In this document: positions 42,555 through 52,158 of the stretch, in pieces
Numbering within the stretch: position 1 is the first letter of the stretch
Layout of the letters: the number at the start of each line of letters is the position of its first letter
Assembly: GCF_017329605.1 (NCBI RefSeq)
Contig: NZ_JAFMTY010000005.1
Location: 1-64,000 of the forward strand
Length of the DNA stretch: 64,000 nt
Origin: Alicyclobacillus fructus
Lineage (GTDB): Bacteria; Bacillota; Bacilli; Alicyclobacillales; Alicyclobacillaceae
Reading direction: 5' to 3'
Notes under the pieces: generated by a model
Databases searched by the model: none
Told to the model about the DNA's origin: nothing
Seen by the model: only the letters and a program-made list of their open reading frames with translations
Position numbers and translations under genes: made by a program

Positions 42555-44222
42555 ATGCACTGGTTCAAGTCGTTCACCGAGCGGTTTGGATTTACGAACC
42601 CTGTGCGCGGGCGCTATCGGCCGCGGATTCCGAACCAGCGGGATATGCCGACCTACACTGGCAAGCTGCAAGAGGCGCTGAAGTACTTCCGCAGCACTGT
42701 GGGACAGAGTGACGATTTTGTGGTGCGCATCTTCGAGATCGGCAAAGTGTCCGGTGCGCTCCTGTTTTACACGAGCATCTGCGACAAACGAGCTGTTGAA
42801 GACACGCTTCGGGCGATTCACCGCCACCGGTTTCCGCACCGCGTCCCCCGCCCGCTCCCACAATACCTCGTGGAGCGGGTGCTGACGGGATCCGAAACCA
42901 TGTTCATGGAAAACACTTTCGAGCTGAAGCAAGCCATCTCGGCAGGGAAGCTCATCCTGCTGCTCGACGGTCACACCCCCGCCGTTGTGATCAGCGCCAA
43001 GGCGGTCGAACACCGCGCCCCCGATCAGCCCAATCTGGAAACGTCGACGCGCGGATCGCAGGTCGCGTTCGTGGAGAACATCGATATCAACCTCGGGATG
43101 ATCCGGCAGTACATGTCCACGGACACGCTCGTCATCAAGCGCTGGTCCATTGGCGTCCGATCGCACCGCGTCGTGGCGATGGTCTACGTGCGCGATATCG
43201 CGAATCCCATCCTCGTCGAAACGGTGTCCAGGAGACTCGAGGCCATCCACACCGACATCATCAGCGGATCCGCGACGGTGGAACAGCGCATCGTGGATCA
43301 TCCGTGGTCGCTGTTCAGCCTGGTGCGCACGACATCCAGGGTGGACGGCACGTGCATGGAACTCAATCAGGGCAAGGTGGCCATCGTCGTGGACGGCGAT
43401 CCGACGGTGCTCTTGGCGCCCGCCACGTTTCAGGATTTCTTCCAAACCGTCGAGGACTACATGCACAGCTGGTGGGAAGCGACGTTCATGCGCTTCCTCC
43501 GCGTGATCGCGTTCATTCTCGCCGTTTGGCTGCCAGCGCTGTACATCGCCTTCGTCGACTACAGCCCGGATTTGCTCCCGAAGACGATGGCGCTGCAAAT
43601 TGCACAGTCGCGCCAGGGCGTGCCGTTTCCCGCCGTGATGGAAGTGATCATCATGCAAATCGTCGTGGAGATTCTGCGCGAGGCGACGCTGCGCATGCCG
43701 AGACAAATGGGCCAGGCCATCAGCATCGTCGGCGGCCTCGTCGTCGGAGAAGCGACGGTCCAGGCCGGCATCGTGTCCAATGTCTTGCTCATCGTGGTGG
43801 CCTTGTCCGCGGTCTCCGTGTTTGTCACGCCAAGCTACGAGTTCACGGTCATGACGCGCCTTGGGGGATGGATGATGATCATCGCGGCCACGCTGCTCGG
43901 GTTCTACGGCGTGGTGCTCGCGACCATCTGGACCCTGTTTGAAATCTGCAATCTGTATTCCTTCGGCATCCCGTACGTGGACCCGCTGGGGGGCGATCAC
44001 GTCAAGGACACGTTCCTCGACGGTCTGGTGCGCCTGCCCATTACGGTACTTGACCGCAGGCCCGAGCATCTTCACCCCGTGGACACCACAGGCGACACCG
44101 ACCTGATGGTGCCCATGCCCAACCCGCAGCTTGAAAAGTGGAAACCGGGCGGCAAAAGGCCACAAACCGACGCGCGCCGCCAGAAAGCGAATTGGCGGAA
44201 AAGGAAGCGATTGGACCTATGA
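42555..44222 (+). CDS. gerA: Spore germination protein, GerA/KA family (operon 2)
   Basis: A 555-residue A subunit, longer than its counterpart in operon 1 through N- and C-terminal extensions. Conserved blocks: KRWSIGVRSHRVVAMVYVRDIA, GKVAIVVDGDPTVLLAPATF, the membrane region from about residue 310 and EILREATLRMPRQMGQAISIVG. The C-terminal tail is basic. The ATG at 42555 has GGGGAGGGAAG upstream. It overlaps gerC by four bases. Base composition is GC-rich like the flanks, unlike operon 1. Confidence 0.95.
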   Translation: MHWFKSFTERFGFTNPVRGRYRPRIPNQRDMPTYTGKLQEALKYFRSTVGQSDDFVVRIFEIGKVSGALLFYTSICDKRAVEDTLRAIHRHRFPHRVPRPLPQYLVERVLTGSETMFMENTFELKQAISAGKLILLLDGHTPAVVISAKAVEHRAPDQPNLETSTRGSQVAFVENIDINLGMIRQYMSTDTLVIKRWSIGVRSHRVVAMVYVRDIANPILVETVSRRLEAIHTDIISGSATVEQRIVDHPWSLFSLVRTTSRVDGTCMELNQGKVAIVVDGDPTVLLAPATFQDFFQTVEDYMHSWWEATFMRFLRVIAFILAVWLPALYIAFVDYSPDLLPKTMALQIAQSRQGVPFPAVMEVIIMQIVVEILREATLRMPRQMGQAISIVGGLVVGEATVQAGIVSNVLLIVVALSAVSVFVTPSYEFTVMTRLGGWMMIIAATLLGFYGVVLATIWTLFEICNLYSFGIPYVDPLGGDHVKDTFLDGLVRLPITVLDRRPEHLHPVDTTGDTDLMVPMPNPQLEKWKPGGKRPQTDARRQKANWRKRKRLDL

Positions 44223-45370
44223 GGATGCGGCGCGCGCGCTGGCTGGTCGCCGCGCAGACGGCGGCGCTTCTCTTCCTCGCGACCGGATGCGGCGACTATC
44301 AGAAGATCAACGACCGTTCCCAGATCATCGGGATCGGCGTCGATCCCGTGCCGGACAAGCCGGACATGCTGGCCTCTACGCTTCAGGTCCCAAACCTGGA
44401 AATCGCGACGCAACAGAGCCCGGGCCTTGGCACCGGCGGGCGCCAAGGCGGCGAAGCCGTGCCGTACAAGAACTTTTACGTCGAGGCGACGTCGGTGCAG
44501 TCCGCCATCTCCCGGGCCCAGACCATGTACGACAAATCGTTCTTCCTCGGCAACCTGGAGACCGTCGTGTTCCAGACGGGACTCAGCGAGCGGGACCTGA
44601 CGCGCGTCACCGAACAACTGATGCGGGATGAGACCATCGACAAACTGGCATACGTCGTGGCGACCCGGGATTCCGCGCGATCCGTCCTGGAAGCGCGGAC
44701 CAATGCGCCGCCGGCCACGACCATCGAGGCGATGTGGTACAACGATATGCCTCAGCGCGGCTATTCCGCGCCCGAAAAGCTCTGGCAGTTCTGGCGAGAT
44801 GCCGAGCTCATCGGGCGGGAACCACACGTCCCTCTTGTGGAAGCCGCGGATGACAGCATCCGCGTCGGAGGCACCGAATTGTACTTCGGTTACCAACCTG
44901 TCGGCTGGCTCACGCAGGACGACACCGTGTTCTACAACCTCCTGATGGGCCAGGTGCGAGCCATTTCCATCTCCATCCCCGACGGCCAGCGCTCATTTGA
45001 CATCCGCGTGGTCCGGTCGCGGGTGCACCTGCGCGAAATCCCAGGTCCTCACGGCATGGTGCTCGCTGACGAGATTCACGTGCGGGCGAATCTCAATTCG
45101 ACCGAGACCATGGCCCAGCGGCCGCTGACCAATCGGGAGGTCGAGCGGTACGAGGACGTGGTAGAACGGTATCTGCAGGCCAACTGTCTGCGGGTTTTTC
45201 ACGCGCTGCAGTCGGTTCAGGCGGATGCCATCGGCTTCGGCTACCGATACCTGATCCGGCACCCGGAGCGCATTGATGAAATCCGCGACCGCTGGGGAGA
45301 TGAGTTCGGCCGCGCACACGTGCGTGTGACCGTCAAGTGCCGCATTTCGCGCGAAGGCAATCTCATCTGA
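44219..45370 (+). CDS. gerC: Ger(x)C family spore germination lipoprotein (operon 2)
   Basis: A 383-residue protein with a lipoprotein signal peptide (ALLFLATGC, lipid-modified Cys24) and the GerC pattern (DYQKINDRSQIIGIGVDPV; C-terminal CLRVFHALQSVQADAIGFG). It forms the outer subunit of the second germinant receptor. The start overlaps the gerA stop (ATGA). Confidence 0.93.
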   Translation: MRMRRARWLVAAQTAALLFLATGCGDYQKINDRSQIIGIGVDPVPDKPDMLASTLQVPNLEIATQQSPGLGTGGRQGGEAVPYKNFYVEATSVQSAISRAQTMYDKSFFLGNLETVVFQTGLSERDLTRVTEQLMRDETIDKLAYVVATRDSARSVLEARTNAPPATTIEAMWYNDMPQRGYSAPEKLWQFWRDAELIGREPHVPLVEAADDSIRVGGTELYFGYQPVGWLTQDDTVFYNLLMGQVRAISISIPDGQRSFDIRVVRSRVHLREIPGPHGMVLADEIHVRANLNSTETMAQRPLTNREVERYEDVVERYLQANCLRVFHALQSVQADAIGFGYRYLIRHPERIDEIRDRWGDEFGRAHVRVTVKCRISREGNLI

Positions 45371-45391
45371 CGGAGCAGGAGGCGAATCCGT

Positions 45392-46567
45392 GTGAACCAG
45401 CAGAACGAGCGCCTGTACAACCTCTCGGCCTATCAGGCCATCGCGCTCTTCTCGTCAAGCTTTCTGCCCGTGATGTTCTGGATCTACCCGACGGTTGCCG
45501 TACACTACGCTCGGCTGGACGCCCAGTGGTCACTGCTGTTGACCGTGCTCATCGGCGTGTTGATCAGCTGGGTTCACGGCCGATTGAATGACAGGTTCCC
45601 GAATATGACCGGCCCCGATTTCGCGTGTCTGGTCTGGGGAAGGTGGATGGGGAAACTCCTCACGTCGTTGTACGTGCCGGTGTATTTGCTGTTTCTCGGC
45701 GTGAGCCTCTACTTCACCGTTTCCCTGATGAAGTATTTTTTCCCCTTCACGATGCGCATGTGGCTCGCCCTCGCGATGATCACCGTCGCGTGGCGAGGGG
45801 CCTGGTGCGGCGTGGAGGCCATGGGCCGCGCCTCCGCCGTCGTCCACCCGCTCACATTCGCAGGCATCCTGGCTTCCTTTGGCGCCATCCTGGCCAACGC
45901 CGATCAACCGCTCATCCCGTTTGCCTTCACCAGCGTCTCTCAGACCGTTTCCGGCACCTTCCATCTGCTCCCGCTCTACCTCGGCATGGACCTGATTCTC
46001 ATCGTGAACCCCTATTACCGCCATCGCCGAGGCAAGAGCGAATGGTATCCCGTCATTGCCGCGGCCATCGGCGGCGTCGTCGTCATGTTGGTGTTCCTCG
46101 CAATTGTGGTCAATCTCGGCTTCACGCCGACCGAGCGAGTCGCCTACCCCGTCCAAGTCGTGATTCAGCTCATTCGCCTGCGGGGATTTCTGGTGGAGCG
46201 GCTCGGCATCGTGATCATCATCCTGTCGGTCGCCTACACCACGCTGTTTCTCGGCAATCACATCTGGGCGCTGTCCGCCACCATCGCGCGAATTGTCGGC
46301 GCGTCGGATCACAAGTTTCGGCCCTTTACCTTCTTCGTGGCACCCGCCATTTTTGCCATCAGTCAGATCATCGCCACGACCATGCAGGCCCGGGACATCG
46401 TCACGGTGATCCTCGCACCTGCCAGTTGGGTCGCGGTCGTCCTCATCCCCATGAGTACCCATCTCCTTGCGACCATTCGAGGGATCCGAACGGACACGCG
46501 CGAAGAGATTCAGCCCCAGGGCAGACAGCGGAGGCAAGCTGGCCGGCGCGCCCGGCGGGCACCATGA
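45392..46567 (+). CDS. gerB: Spore germination permease, GerB family (operon 2)
   Basis: A 391-residue APC-type permease with about ten membrane segments, from a GTG start with GGAGG upstream. The C-terminal tail is Arg-rich (about residues 370-391). It completes gerA-gerC-gerB. No small fourth gene lies between gerC and gerB here, in contrast to operon 1. Confidence 0.93.
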   Translation: MNQQNERLYNLSAYQAIALFSSSFLPVMFWIYPTVAVHYARLDAQWSLLLTVLIGVLISWVHGRLNDRFPNMTGPDFACLVWGRWMGKLLTSLYVPVYLLFLGVSLYFTVSLMKYFFPFTMRMWLALAMITVAWRGAWCGVEAMGRASAVVHPLTFAGILASFGAILANADQPLIPFAFTSVSQTVSGTFHLLPLYLGMDLILIVNPYYRHRRGKSEWYPVIAAAIGGVVVMLVFLAIVVNLGFTPTERVAYPVQVVIQLIRLRGFLVERLGIVIIILSVAYTTLFLGNHIWALSATIARIVGASDHKFRPFTFFVAPAIFAISQIIATTMQARDIVTVILAPASWVAVVLIPMSTHLLATIRGIRTDTREEIQPQGRQRRQAGRRARRAP

Positions 46568-46646
46568 CAAAGCCCTTGCGCTTTCCGTTCGCGTCTGTTG
46601 AAATAGACAAAAAGCGCACATCGCGGCTTGACTGGGGGGCGTCCGC

Positions 46647-47072
46647 TTGATTCGGCTGCGCGGCCATCACTTGCTCTGCCTGCTGGGCTACCGGGGCATG
46701 GGTTACTCCGACGCCTACGTTCGCAACATGACCGAAATTTACGAGCAGCTCCGCACCGATCCGCAGACACGCGTGTGCATCACCACGGGGCCCGACGATC
46801 TCTGCACGCACTTTCCAGACGACAAGCCCTATCATTGCCAAAGCGGGTCCGTCCATCGCCGGGACGCCCACGTGTTGGCCCGGCTCGGCCTCCGCGCAGG
46901 GCAGTGCGTGCCCTGGCGCGAGATTGAGCGCCGCGTGCGCGATCGCGTCCGCCCGGAGGACATCCGATCGCTGTGCCACACCTGCTCGTGGCGCTCGCTC
47001 GGTGTCTGCGAGGAAGGCGTGGATCTGGTGCGCAGGAAGTTGCCGCTTCCAGCCGCGCCTCCGCCTCCCTAG
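46647..47072 (+). CDS. DUF1284 family protein
   Basis: A 141-residue Cys/His-rich protein opening IRLRGHHLLCLLGYRGMGYS, the DUF1284 signature. Further cysteines lie in DDLCTHFP, HCQSGS, GQCVPW, and the CHTCSW...GVC cluster near residue 112. The pattern suggests an iron-sulfur or zinc site. The start is a TTG after a GGGGGG site. Function unknown. It is convergent with the PAS kinase and overlaps it by four bases. Confidence 0.85.
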   Translation: MIRLRGHHLLCLLGYRGMGYSDAYVRNMTEIYEQLRTDPQTRVCITTGPDDLCTHFPDDKPYHCQSGSVHRRDAHVLARLGLRAGQCVPWREIERRVRDRVRPEDIRSLCHTCSWRSLGVCEEGVDLVRRKLPLPAAPPPP

Positions 47073-48556
47073 ACCGTCGCATCGGCGGCTTGAACCGCGG
47101 GCAGGACGACGGTAACGGTCGTGCCGCGGCCGACCTCGCTCTCAATCCGGAGGTCGCCGCCGTGATCGGCCACCATGCGCTGAGAGACCATCACGCCAAG
47201 TCCCGTCCCCTGCTCCTTCGTGGTGAAAAACGGTTCACCCAACCGCGCCAGCGCTTCTGGCGGCATGCCGCTTCCCTGATCCACAATCTGAACGCGCGCT
47301 TGCCCGCCTTCCTCGAAGACCCGAACCCGCAGGACGCCGCCGCGTTCCATCGCCTCGATGCCGTTTCGCATGAGATTGATGAACACCTGCTTGAGCTGAT
47401 TGGCGTCGCCCTGCACCATCACGCATGCAACGAGGGGCTCGTACTGGATTTCCACACTGTGAAGAAGCGCCTGAGCGCCCATGAAAGCTACGACTTCTTG
47501 CACGAGATCGACGAGATCGACCAGCTGAAACCGCGGGCGCTCCGGGCGAGCCAGCCGCAGCAACTCCGACACAATCGCTTCCATTCTCGACACTTCGCCG
47601 CGCATGATCTCGAGATACCGGCGATTGTGAGATCGCGCCCGTTGATACATCAGATCGATGAAGCCGCGCAACGCAGTCAGCGGGTTGCGAATTTCGTGCG
47701 CAATGCCTGCCGCGAGTTGACCCACCGCCGCGAGCTTGTCCGACTGCGCCAAGAGCTCGCGAGACGCCGCGAGCGCGAGTTCAGACTCCTTCTGCGCAGT
47801 GACGTCCTGCACGGAGCCAAACAGCACGCCGCGCCCGCCCCGGAGCTCGAGATAGCGCCCGACGGAGCGGACAAACCGAATCTGTCCTCGCGCTGTTCGA
47901 ATCCGGTATTCCATCTCGTAGCTGTGCGTGCGCATGGCGCGAGAGACGGCCTGTTCCACGAGCGGACGGTCTTCCGGCAACACGGTCTCGAGAAACGCAT
48001 CGTAGGTGGCTCCGAAGCGCTCCGGGTCGGTCTCCCAGATGTCGTAGACCTCCTGGGACCAAGTGAGTCGGCGCGTGGCCACGTCCAATTCCCAGTATCC
48101 TGACCTCGCCAAGCCGTACGCCAGCTGCAACTTGTGAATCGACACCTCGAGCGCCGCCTCGCGCTCCTTTTCCTCCGTCACGTCCCGGTGCCAGGCCATG
48201 ACGCCGACGAGTTCGGCGCGGAAGTCGTCCGGCATCAGAACCGTTTCCATCCAAGGCCGCCCATCCGCACAGGCCGGCCGCCAGACGACTCGTTCCGCCG
48301 CTCGGCCCGTGATCACCGCGAGCCACGCGCGCATCCAGCTGTTCCGATCCTCCTCACACATGGGCCAGCTCGAGAACGGGCGCCCCACAAGATCCGTGTC
48401 GCCGACCCACCGGCGTGCGGAAGGCGTCACGTAAAGGCATTCGGCGTTCAAAGCGTGGTACGAGACCCAATCTGGGCCCTCGCGAAAAGCGCTGTCGAGC
48501 GCTTCACCTATCGCCCGCACGCGCGCGTCTATAGAGGGAAACCGGTTGTCTTCCAT
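47069..48556 (-). CDS. PAS-domain sensor histidine kinase
   Basis: A 495-residue soluble kinase with two PAS domains (about residues 20-130 and 145-258), a HisKA domain with the phosphoacceptor His in GIAHEIRNPLTALRGFIDLM (about residue 287) and an HATPase domain with NLMRNGIEAM and GLGVMVSQRMV. No response regulator is adjacent. Orphan PAS kinases of this architecture in sporulating bacilli often feed the Spo0F/Spo0A phosphorelay (KinA type), which is a reasonable inference. The ATG at 48556 has AAGG eight bases upstream. Confidence 0.93.
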   Translation of the reverse strand: MEDNRFPSIDARVRAIGEALDSAFREGPDWVSYHALNAECLYVTPSARRWVGDTDLVGRPFSSWPMCEEDRNSWMRAWLAVITGRAAERVVWRPACADGRPWMETVLMPDDFRAELVGVMAWHRDVTEEKEREAALEVSIHKLQLAYGLARSGYWELDVATRRLTWSQEVYDIWETDPERFGATYDAFLETVLPEDRPLVEQAVSRAMRTHSYEMEYRIRTARGQIRFVRSVGRYLELRGGRGVLFGSVQDVTAQKESELALAASRELLAQSDKLAAVGQLAAGIAHEIRNPLTALRGFIDLMYQRARSHNRRYLEIMRGEVSRMEAIVSELLRLARPERPRFQLVDLVDLVQEVVAFMGAQALLHSVEIQYEPLVACVMVQGDANQLKQVFINLMRNGIEAMERGGVLRVRVFEEGGQARVQIVDQGSGMPPEALARLGEPFFTTKEQGTGLGVMVSQRMVADHGGDLRIESEVGRGTTVTVVLPAVQAADATV

Positions 48557-48588
48557 CGAATCCACCTTAGCTTCACTGCCTGAGTGCG

Positions 48589-48618
48589 AAAAAAGCCGAA
48601 CGGGCTTTCCCCGTCGGC
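48589..48618 (-). terminator. Rho-independent terminator in the leader of the PAS kinase
   Basis: GCCG/CGGC and ACGGG/CCCGT (one bulged base) form a 9-bp stem with a five-base loop, followed on the minus strand by six T. It lies only 33 bases before the kinase start and about 240 bases after namA. Confidence 0.8.
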
Positions 48619-48757
48619 CACACCCAATCGCCGTTCAGACGCATTCCGCCCGCGGCGATATCTCACACGTTCGCTGGGTCATCAGGTTGTCGATCCATCG
48701 CGCTATCGAGCTGCCCGCATGGGCGCATCCGCGAAGATCATATCCGCAAATATCATA
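48589..48757 (-). ncRNA. Candidate small RNA or attenuator leader
   Basis: A good sigma-A promoter (TTGTCG at 48775-48780, TATGAT at 48752-48757, 17-base spacer) points to a transcript from about 48745 that would end at the terminator at 48589, about 155 nucleotides long. No convincing reading frame with a ribosome-binding site lies within it. It may be a free sRNA or a riboswitch-like leader controlling the PAS kinase. It matches no RNA class I can recall. Confidence 0.45.
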
Positions 48758-48858
48758 ACGGATTCCATCCCTCACGACAATCCTCAACAATTCCCACACG
48801 CGTCGAGGCACGTCCGTACGGCGTGCCTCGACCGGTGGAAGCGCGTCTTCGCCATCGT

Positions 48859-49881
48859 TCAGAACGCGCGCTGATATTGGACTGGAACTTGCGGCTTCTC
48901 CCCCAGTTCCCGCGCGGCGTGAATGGGCCAATAGGGGTCGCGCAACAAGCCTCGCGCAATGGCGACCAAGTCCGCGTCGCCGTTCGCGATGACCGACTCG
49001 GCCAGTGGGGCGTGATCGAGCATTCCCACGGCAATCACCGGGATCTGCAGCGCCTCTTTGATGCGGCGCGCGTACGGCACCTGGAAACCCGGGTAGTTCC
49101 CGGGGCGGCGCTTGCCGGGAGGTCCTTCCCCGCCGCTCGAGACGTGGATGACATCCGCCCCGGCGTCTCGATACCGCCGGCAGATCTCGATGGCGTGATC
49201 GAGGTCATAACCTCCATCCGCGTATTCGACGGCGGAGACCCGGATGAAAAGCGGCATGCCCGATGGCATCTCCGCCTTCACGGCCTGAATGACCTCGACC
49301 CCAAACCGCGCCAAATCTTCACCATACGCGTCCCGGCGCCGGTTGGTCAGCGGCGAGTGGAATTGGTGAATCAGATAGCCGTGTGCGCCGTGCAGCTCGA
49401 TCACGTCAAAACCGGCCTTCACCGCTCTCCGCGCGGCCGCAGCGAACTTCTCGACCATTTGCTTCACTTCGTCGGTCGAAAGTTCGCGCGGCGTTTTGTA
49501 CTGGGGACCGTCAAAGCGGATCGGCGACGGCGCGACAGGAACGGGCGCGTCCTCCGCCTTGCGGCCCGCGTGCGCGATCTGAATGCCAATCTTCGCCCCG
49601 TGTGCATGGCAGGCATCGACGATGCGCTGAAACGGCGGGATGTGCTCGTCCGACCAGAGGCCGAGATCGTAATCGGTGATGCGGCCGTCCGGCTCGACGT
49701 CGGTCATCTCCACAATGATGAGCCCGACCCCGCCGACCGCGCGGCTGGTGTAGTGCGTGAAATGCCAATCGTTCGGTTTGCCGTCCTTGGCCGTGACGGA
49801 GTACTGGCACATGGGCGCCATGACGACGCGGTTTTTCAACTCGAGATTGCGAATGGTGTACGGCGTGAACAGGTGAGCCAT
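48859..49881 (-). CDS. namA: NADPH dehydrogenase, Old Yellow Enzyme family (YqjM/NamA)
   Basis: A 340-residue FMN enzyme that reduces activated C=C bonds. It has the YqjM-type MAPMCQYSV motif (Cys25), HFTHYTSRAVGGVGLIIVE, the substrate-binding ELHGAHGYLIHQFHSPLTN pair of histidines, and FIRVSA. Thermostable members of this subgroup are well known from thermophilic bacilli. It probably handles electrophilic or oxidative stress. GGGAG lies ten bases before the ATG. Confidence 0.96.
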   Translation of the reverse strand: MAHLFTPYTIRNLELKNRVVMAPMCQYSVTAKDGKPNDWHFTHYTSRAVGGVGLIIVEMTDVEPDGRITDYDLGLWSDEHIPPFQRIVDACHAHGAKIGIQIAHAGRKAEDAPVPVAPSPIRFDGPQYKTPRELSTDEVKQMVEKFAAAARRAVKAGFDVIELHGAHGYLIHQFHSPLTNRRRDAYGEDLARFGVEVIQAVKAEMPSGMPLFIRVSAVEYADGGYDLDHAIEICRRYRDAGADVIHVSSGGEGPPGKRRPGNYPGFQVPYARRIKEALQIPVIAVGMLDHAPLAESVIANGDADLVAIARGLLRDPYWPIHAARELGEKPQVPVQYQRAF

Positions 49882-49938
49882 GTGGCCTGAGCTCCCTTCG
49901 GCGACGCGGAAGGCGCAAACGCCTCCGCTTTCGGTTGG

Positions 49939-51330
49939 TTAAGAACTATTCTTTTTATAGCACATTCGAAACAGGGCGGCAAAACGCCAGCGGTTGCGCA
50001 CCCGAGCCCGCGTCCGAGGCAGGCGCACCTCGACCTCTGTGCCCGCGCCGTGCGAGCCTGGGCTTGAGATGCGGATCTCGCCTCCATGCACTTCGGCGAT
50101 CCACTTCGCAATGGACAGGCCGAGCCCCGCGCCGCGCGTGGCGCGGGACGGATCGGCCTGATAAAAGCGGTCGAACACGTGCGGCAGATGCTCCGGCGGA
50201 ATGCCTCGCCCGGTGTCCCTCACGGTCAGCGCCGCATCCTCTCCGTCCGTATGGACGCCGATCTCCACCCAGCCGCCTCTCGGCGTGAACGCGATGGCGT
50301 TGTCCACCAGAATGCTGACGAGCTCGAGCATCCGATCCGGATCCGCCTCGAGGGCCGCCTCCGAAGCCCGCACGCGAAGTTCGACGCCCGCCTCATGCGC
50401 CATGGGTTCGAAGCGAAGGGCGGCCTCGCGCGCGATGCCAGCGAGATCGACCGGTCGAGGCCGGACTATCCCGTCTCCCTCGTCGGCCTTGGCGAGCGCA
50501 AGCAAGTCGTTCACAAGCTTTTGCAGGCGGTTCGTCTCGCGGTCAAGCGAAGCGACCACCTCGCTCATCTCGAGAATGGTATTCCCAGGATGGCGAAACA
50601 TGCGGTCGACCTGCAACCGCATGACGGCGATCGGCGTCCGAAGCTCGTGCGACGCATTGGCGACAAAGCGGCGCTGTTCTTCAAAGCTCTTTCGAATGGG
50701 GTGAAGGGCCCGGCCAGCAAGCACAAGTCCGATGCCCGCGGACGCCGCGGCGAAGAGACCGGCCGCCGCGCTGAGAATGGTCAACAGCCCGCGCAGAAAG
50801 GCGACATCCGAAGCGCGATTGTACAGGATGACCGCCGCATCGGCCGGCGTATCTCCGATTCGCACGGGCCGAGGCAATTCCACCTTCATCGCGAGATAGG
50901 GAACGCCCGCGACACTCAGGGCGCGAGGGCTGGCGCCGAGATCCTCCCCGGCCACAACCGCGGCTTCGGACGCCGTCAAGCTGCCGGCGGGCGTCTGCGA
51001 CACCACCCGCGTTCCAGAAAGCAAAAGGTACACGAGGTGCTGCTCGCGGGTCTCGTCCACTTCAGCCAGAAACCGATCCCCATCCGGCCCAGGATCCGAC
51101 CGAGGGCCCCGATGAGGCACGGGTTGTTGGCCGTCGTCGCGATCGCCCGGCAGGATCTGCTCGTCGCGACAGGCGCGGAGGTTTGCCGCGGCCGTTTCCA
51201 TCGTCGCGATCTCGTCCGAGCGGACGCGGTGTTCGGTGAAAGCGTAGACGACCGCGCTGAAGAGCAGCAGGATGCCGGCGAAGACGGCGGTGTAAAGAAG
51301 CACGAGGCGCAACGCGGTCTTGCGAAACAT
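49939..51330 (-). CDS. Sensor histidine kinase of a two-component system
   Basis: A 463-residue membrane kinase: membrane segment at about residues 9-31, extracytoplasmic domain to about 180, second segment about 181-204, then HisKA with His228 in FVANASHELRTPIAVMRL. The HATPase domain has VDNAIAFTPRGG, DTGRGIPPEHLPHVFDRFYQ and GAGLGLSIAKWI. There is no obvious ligand motif in the outer domain. It directly follows its OmpR-type partner. Confidence 0.94.
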   Translation of the reverse strand: MFRKTALRLVLLYTAVFAGILLLFSAVVYAFTEHRVRSDEIATMETAAANLRACRDEQILPGDRDDGQQPVPHRGPRSDPGPDGDRFLAEVDETREQHLVYLLLSGTRVVSQTPAGSLTASEAAVVAGEDLGASPRALSVAGVPYLAMKVELPRPVRIGDTPADAAVILYNRASDVAFLRGLLTILSAAAGLFAAASAGIGLVLAGRALHPIRKSFEEQRRFVANASHELRTPIAVMRLQVDRMFRHPGNTILEMSEVVASLDRETNRLQKLVNDLLALAKADEGDGIVRPRPVDLAGIAREAALRFEPMAHEAGVELRVRASEAALEADPDRMLELVSILVDNAIAFTPRGGWVEIGVHTDGEDAALTVRDTGRGIPPEHLPHVFDRFYQADPSRATRGAGLGLSIAKWIAEVHGGEIRISSPGSHGAGTEVEVRLPRTRARVRNRWRFAALFRMCYKKNSS

Positions 51331-52005
51331 TCACGGGTCACTCCACATGTATCCGACGTTGCGGACGGTGCGAATGGCTGCGTCGAAGCCGAAGGGATGC
51401 AGCTTTTTCCGCAGGTAATGGATGTACAGATCCACGGTCGTGTCCATCACCTCGGAGTCAATCCCCCACACCCGGTTGAAAATTCGTTCGCGCGTGAGAA
51501 TTTGTCCGCGGTGGCTGAGCAGGTATTCAAGCAGATCGAATTCCTTGTCACTCAGCTTCACGGGTTCATCCCCAAACGCCGCCCGGCGAGCGAGCGGATC
51601 CAGCGTCAGTGGACCGGCTCGGAGCGTCATATCCGTCCCGAGTTCCCGGTTGCGGCGCAACAGAGCCCGCAGGCGGGCCAGGAACTCTTCGGTGGCGAAC
51701 GGTTTGGGCAGGTAATCGTCCCCGCCGGCGTTGAGCCCCTGCACGCGGTGATCCACATCTCCCAGGGCCGTGAGGAACAGAACGGGCACATGCAGCCGCT
51801 TGTCGCGCAAGGCGCGGACGAGATCGTACCCCGAAAGCCCGGGCAGCATGACATCGACCACGAGCGCGTCATACACCGCGGTTTCCGCGAGGTAGAGCCC
51901 TTCGTCGCCGTCGTGGGCCACGTCGACCTGGAACGACTCCTCTCGCAGGATTTGAGCCAGCGCGTCACATAAACCGTGATCGTCTTCAACGAGAAGAATC
52001 CGCAT
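51331..52005 (-). CDS. Response regulator, OmpR/PhoB family
   Basis: A 224-residue regulator with receiver domain (acidic pair Asp8-Asp9, phosphoacceptor Asp51 in LVVDVMLPG, Lys in YLPKPF) and a winged-helix DNA-binding domain (LTLDPLARRAAFGDEPVKLSDKEFDLLEYLL ... MDTTVDLYIHYLRKKL). First gene of the pair, ending where the kinase gene begins. Targets unknown. Confidence 0.96.
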   Translation of the reverse strand: MRILLVEDDHGLCDALAQILREESFQVDVAHDGDEGLYLAETAVYDALVVDVMLPGLSGYDLVRALRDKRLHVPVLFLTALGDVDHRVQGLNAGGDDYLPKPFATEEFLARLRALLRRNRELGTDMTLRAGPLTLDPLARRAAFGDEPVKLSDKEFDLLEYLLSHRGQILTRERIFNRVWGIDSEVMDTTVDLYIHYLRKKLHPFGFDAAIRTVRNVGYMWSDP

Positions 52006-52158
52006 AGCTCCCTCCGACCGATCTGCTTGCTCGATTCAAACGTCCATTGAGGATATCAGCTGCAGCTTGAAATCCGCTTGGAAAACGGAGAGGTTCCAAT
52101 CCGGTTTTGAAGTGGGTCGAGCATGATGGTGACTTGGACATGAAACGGAGGGGCTCTC

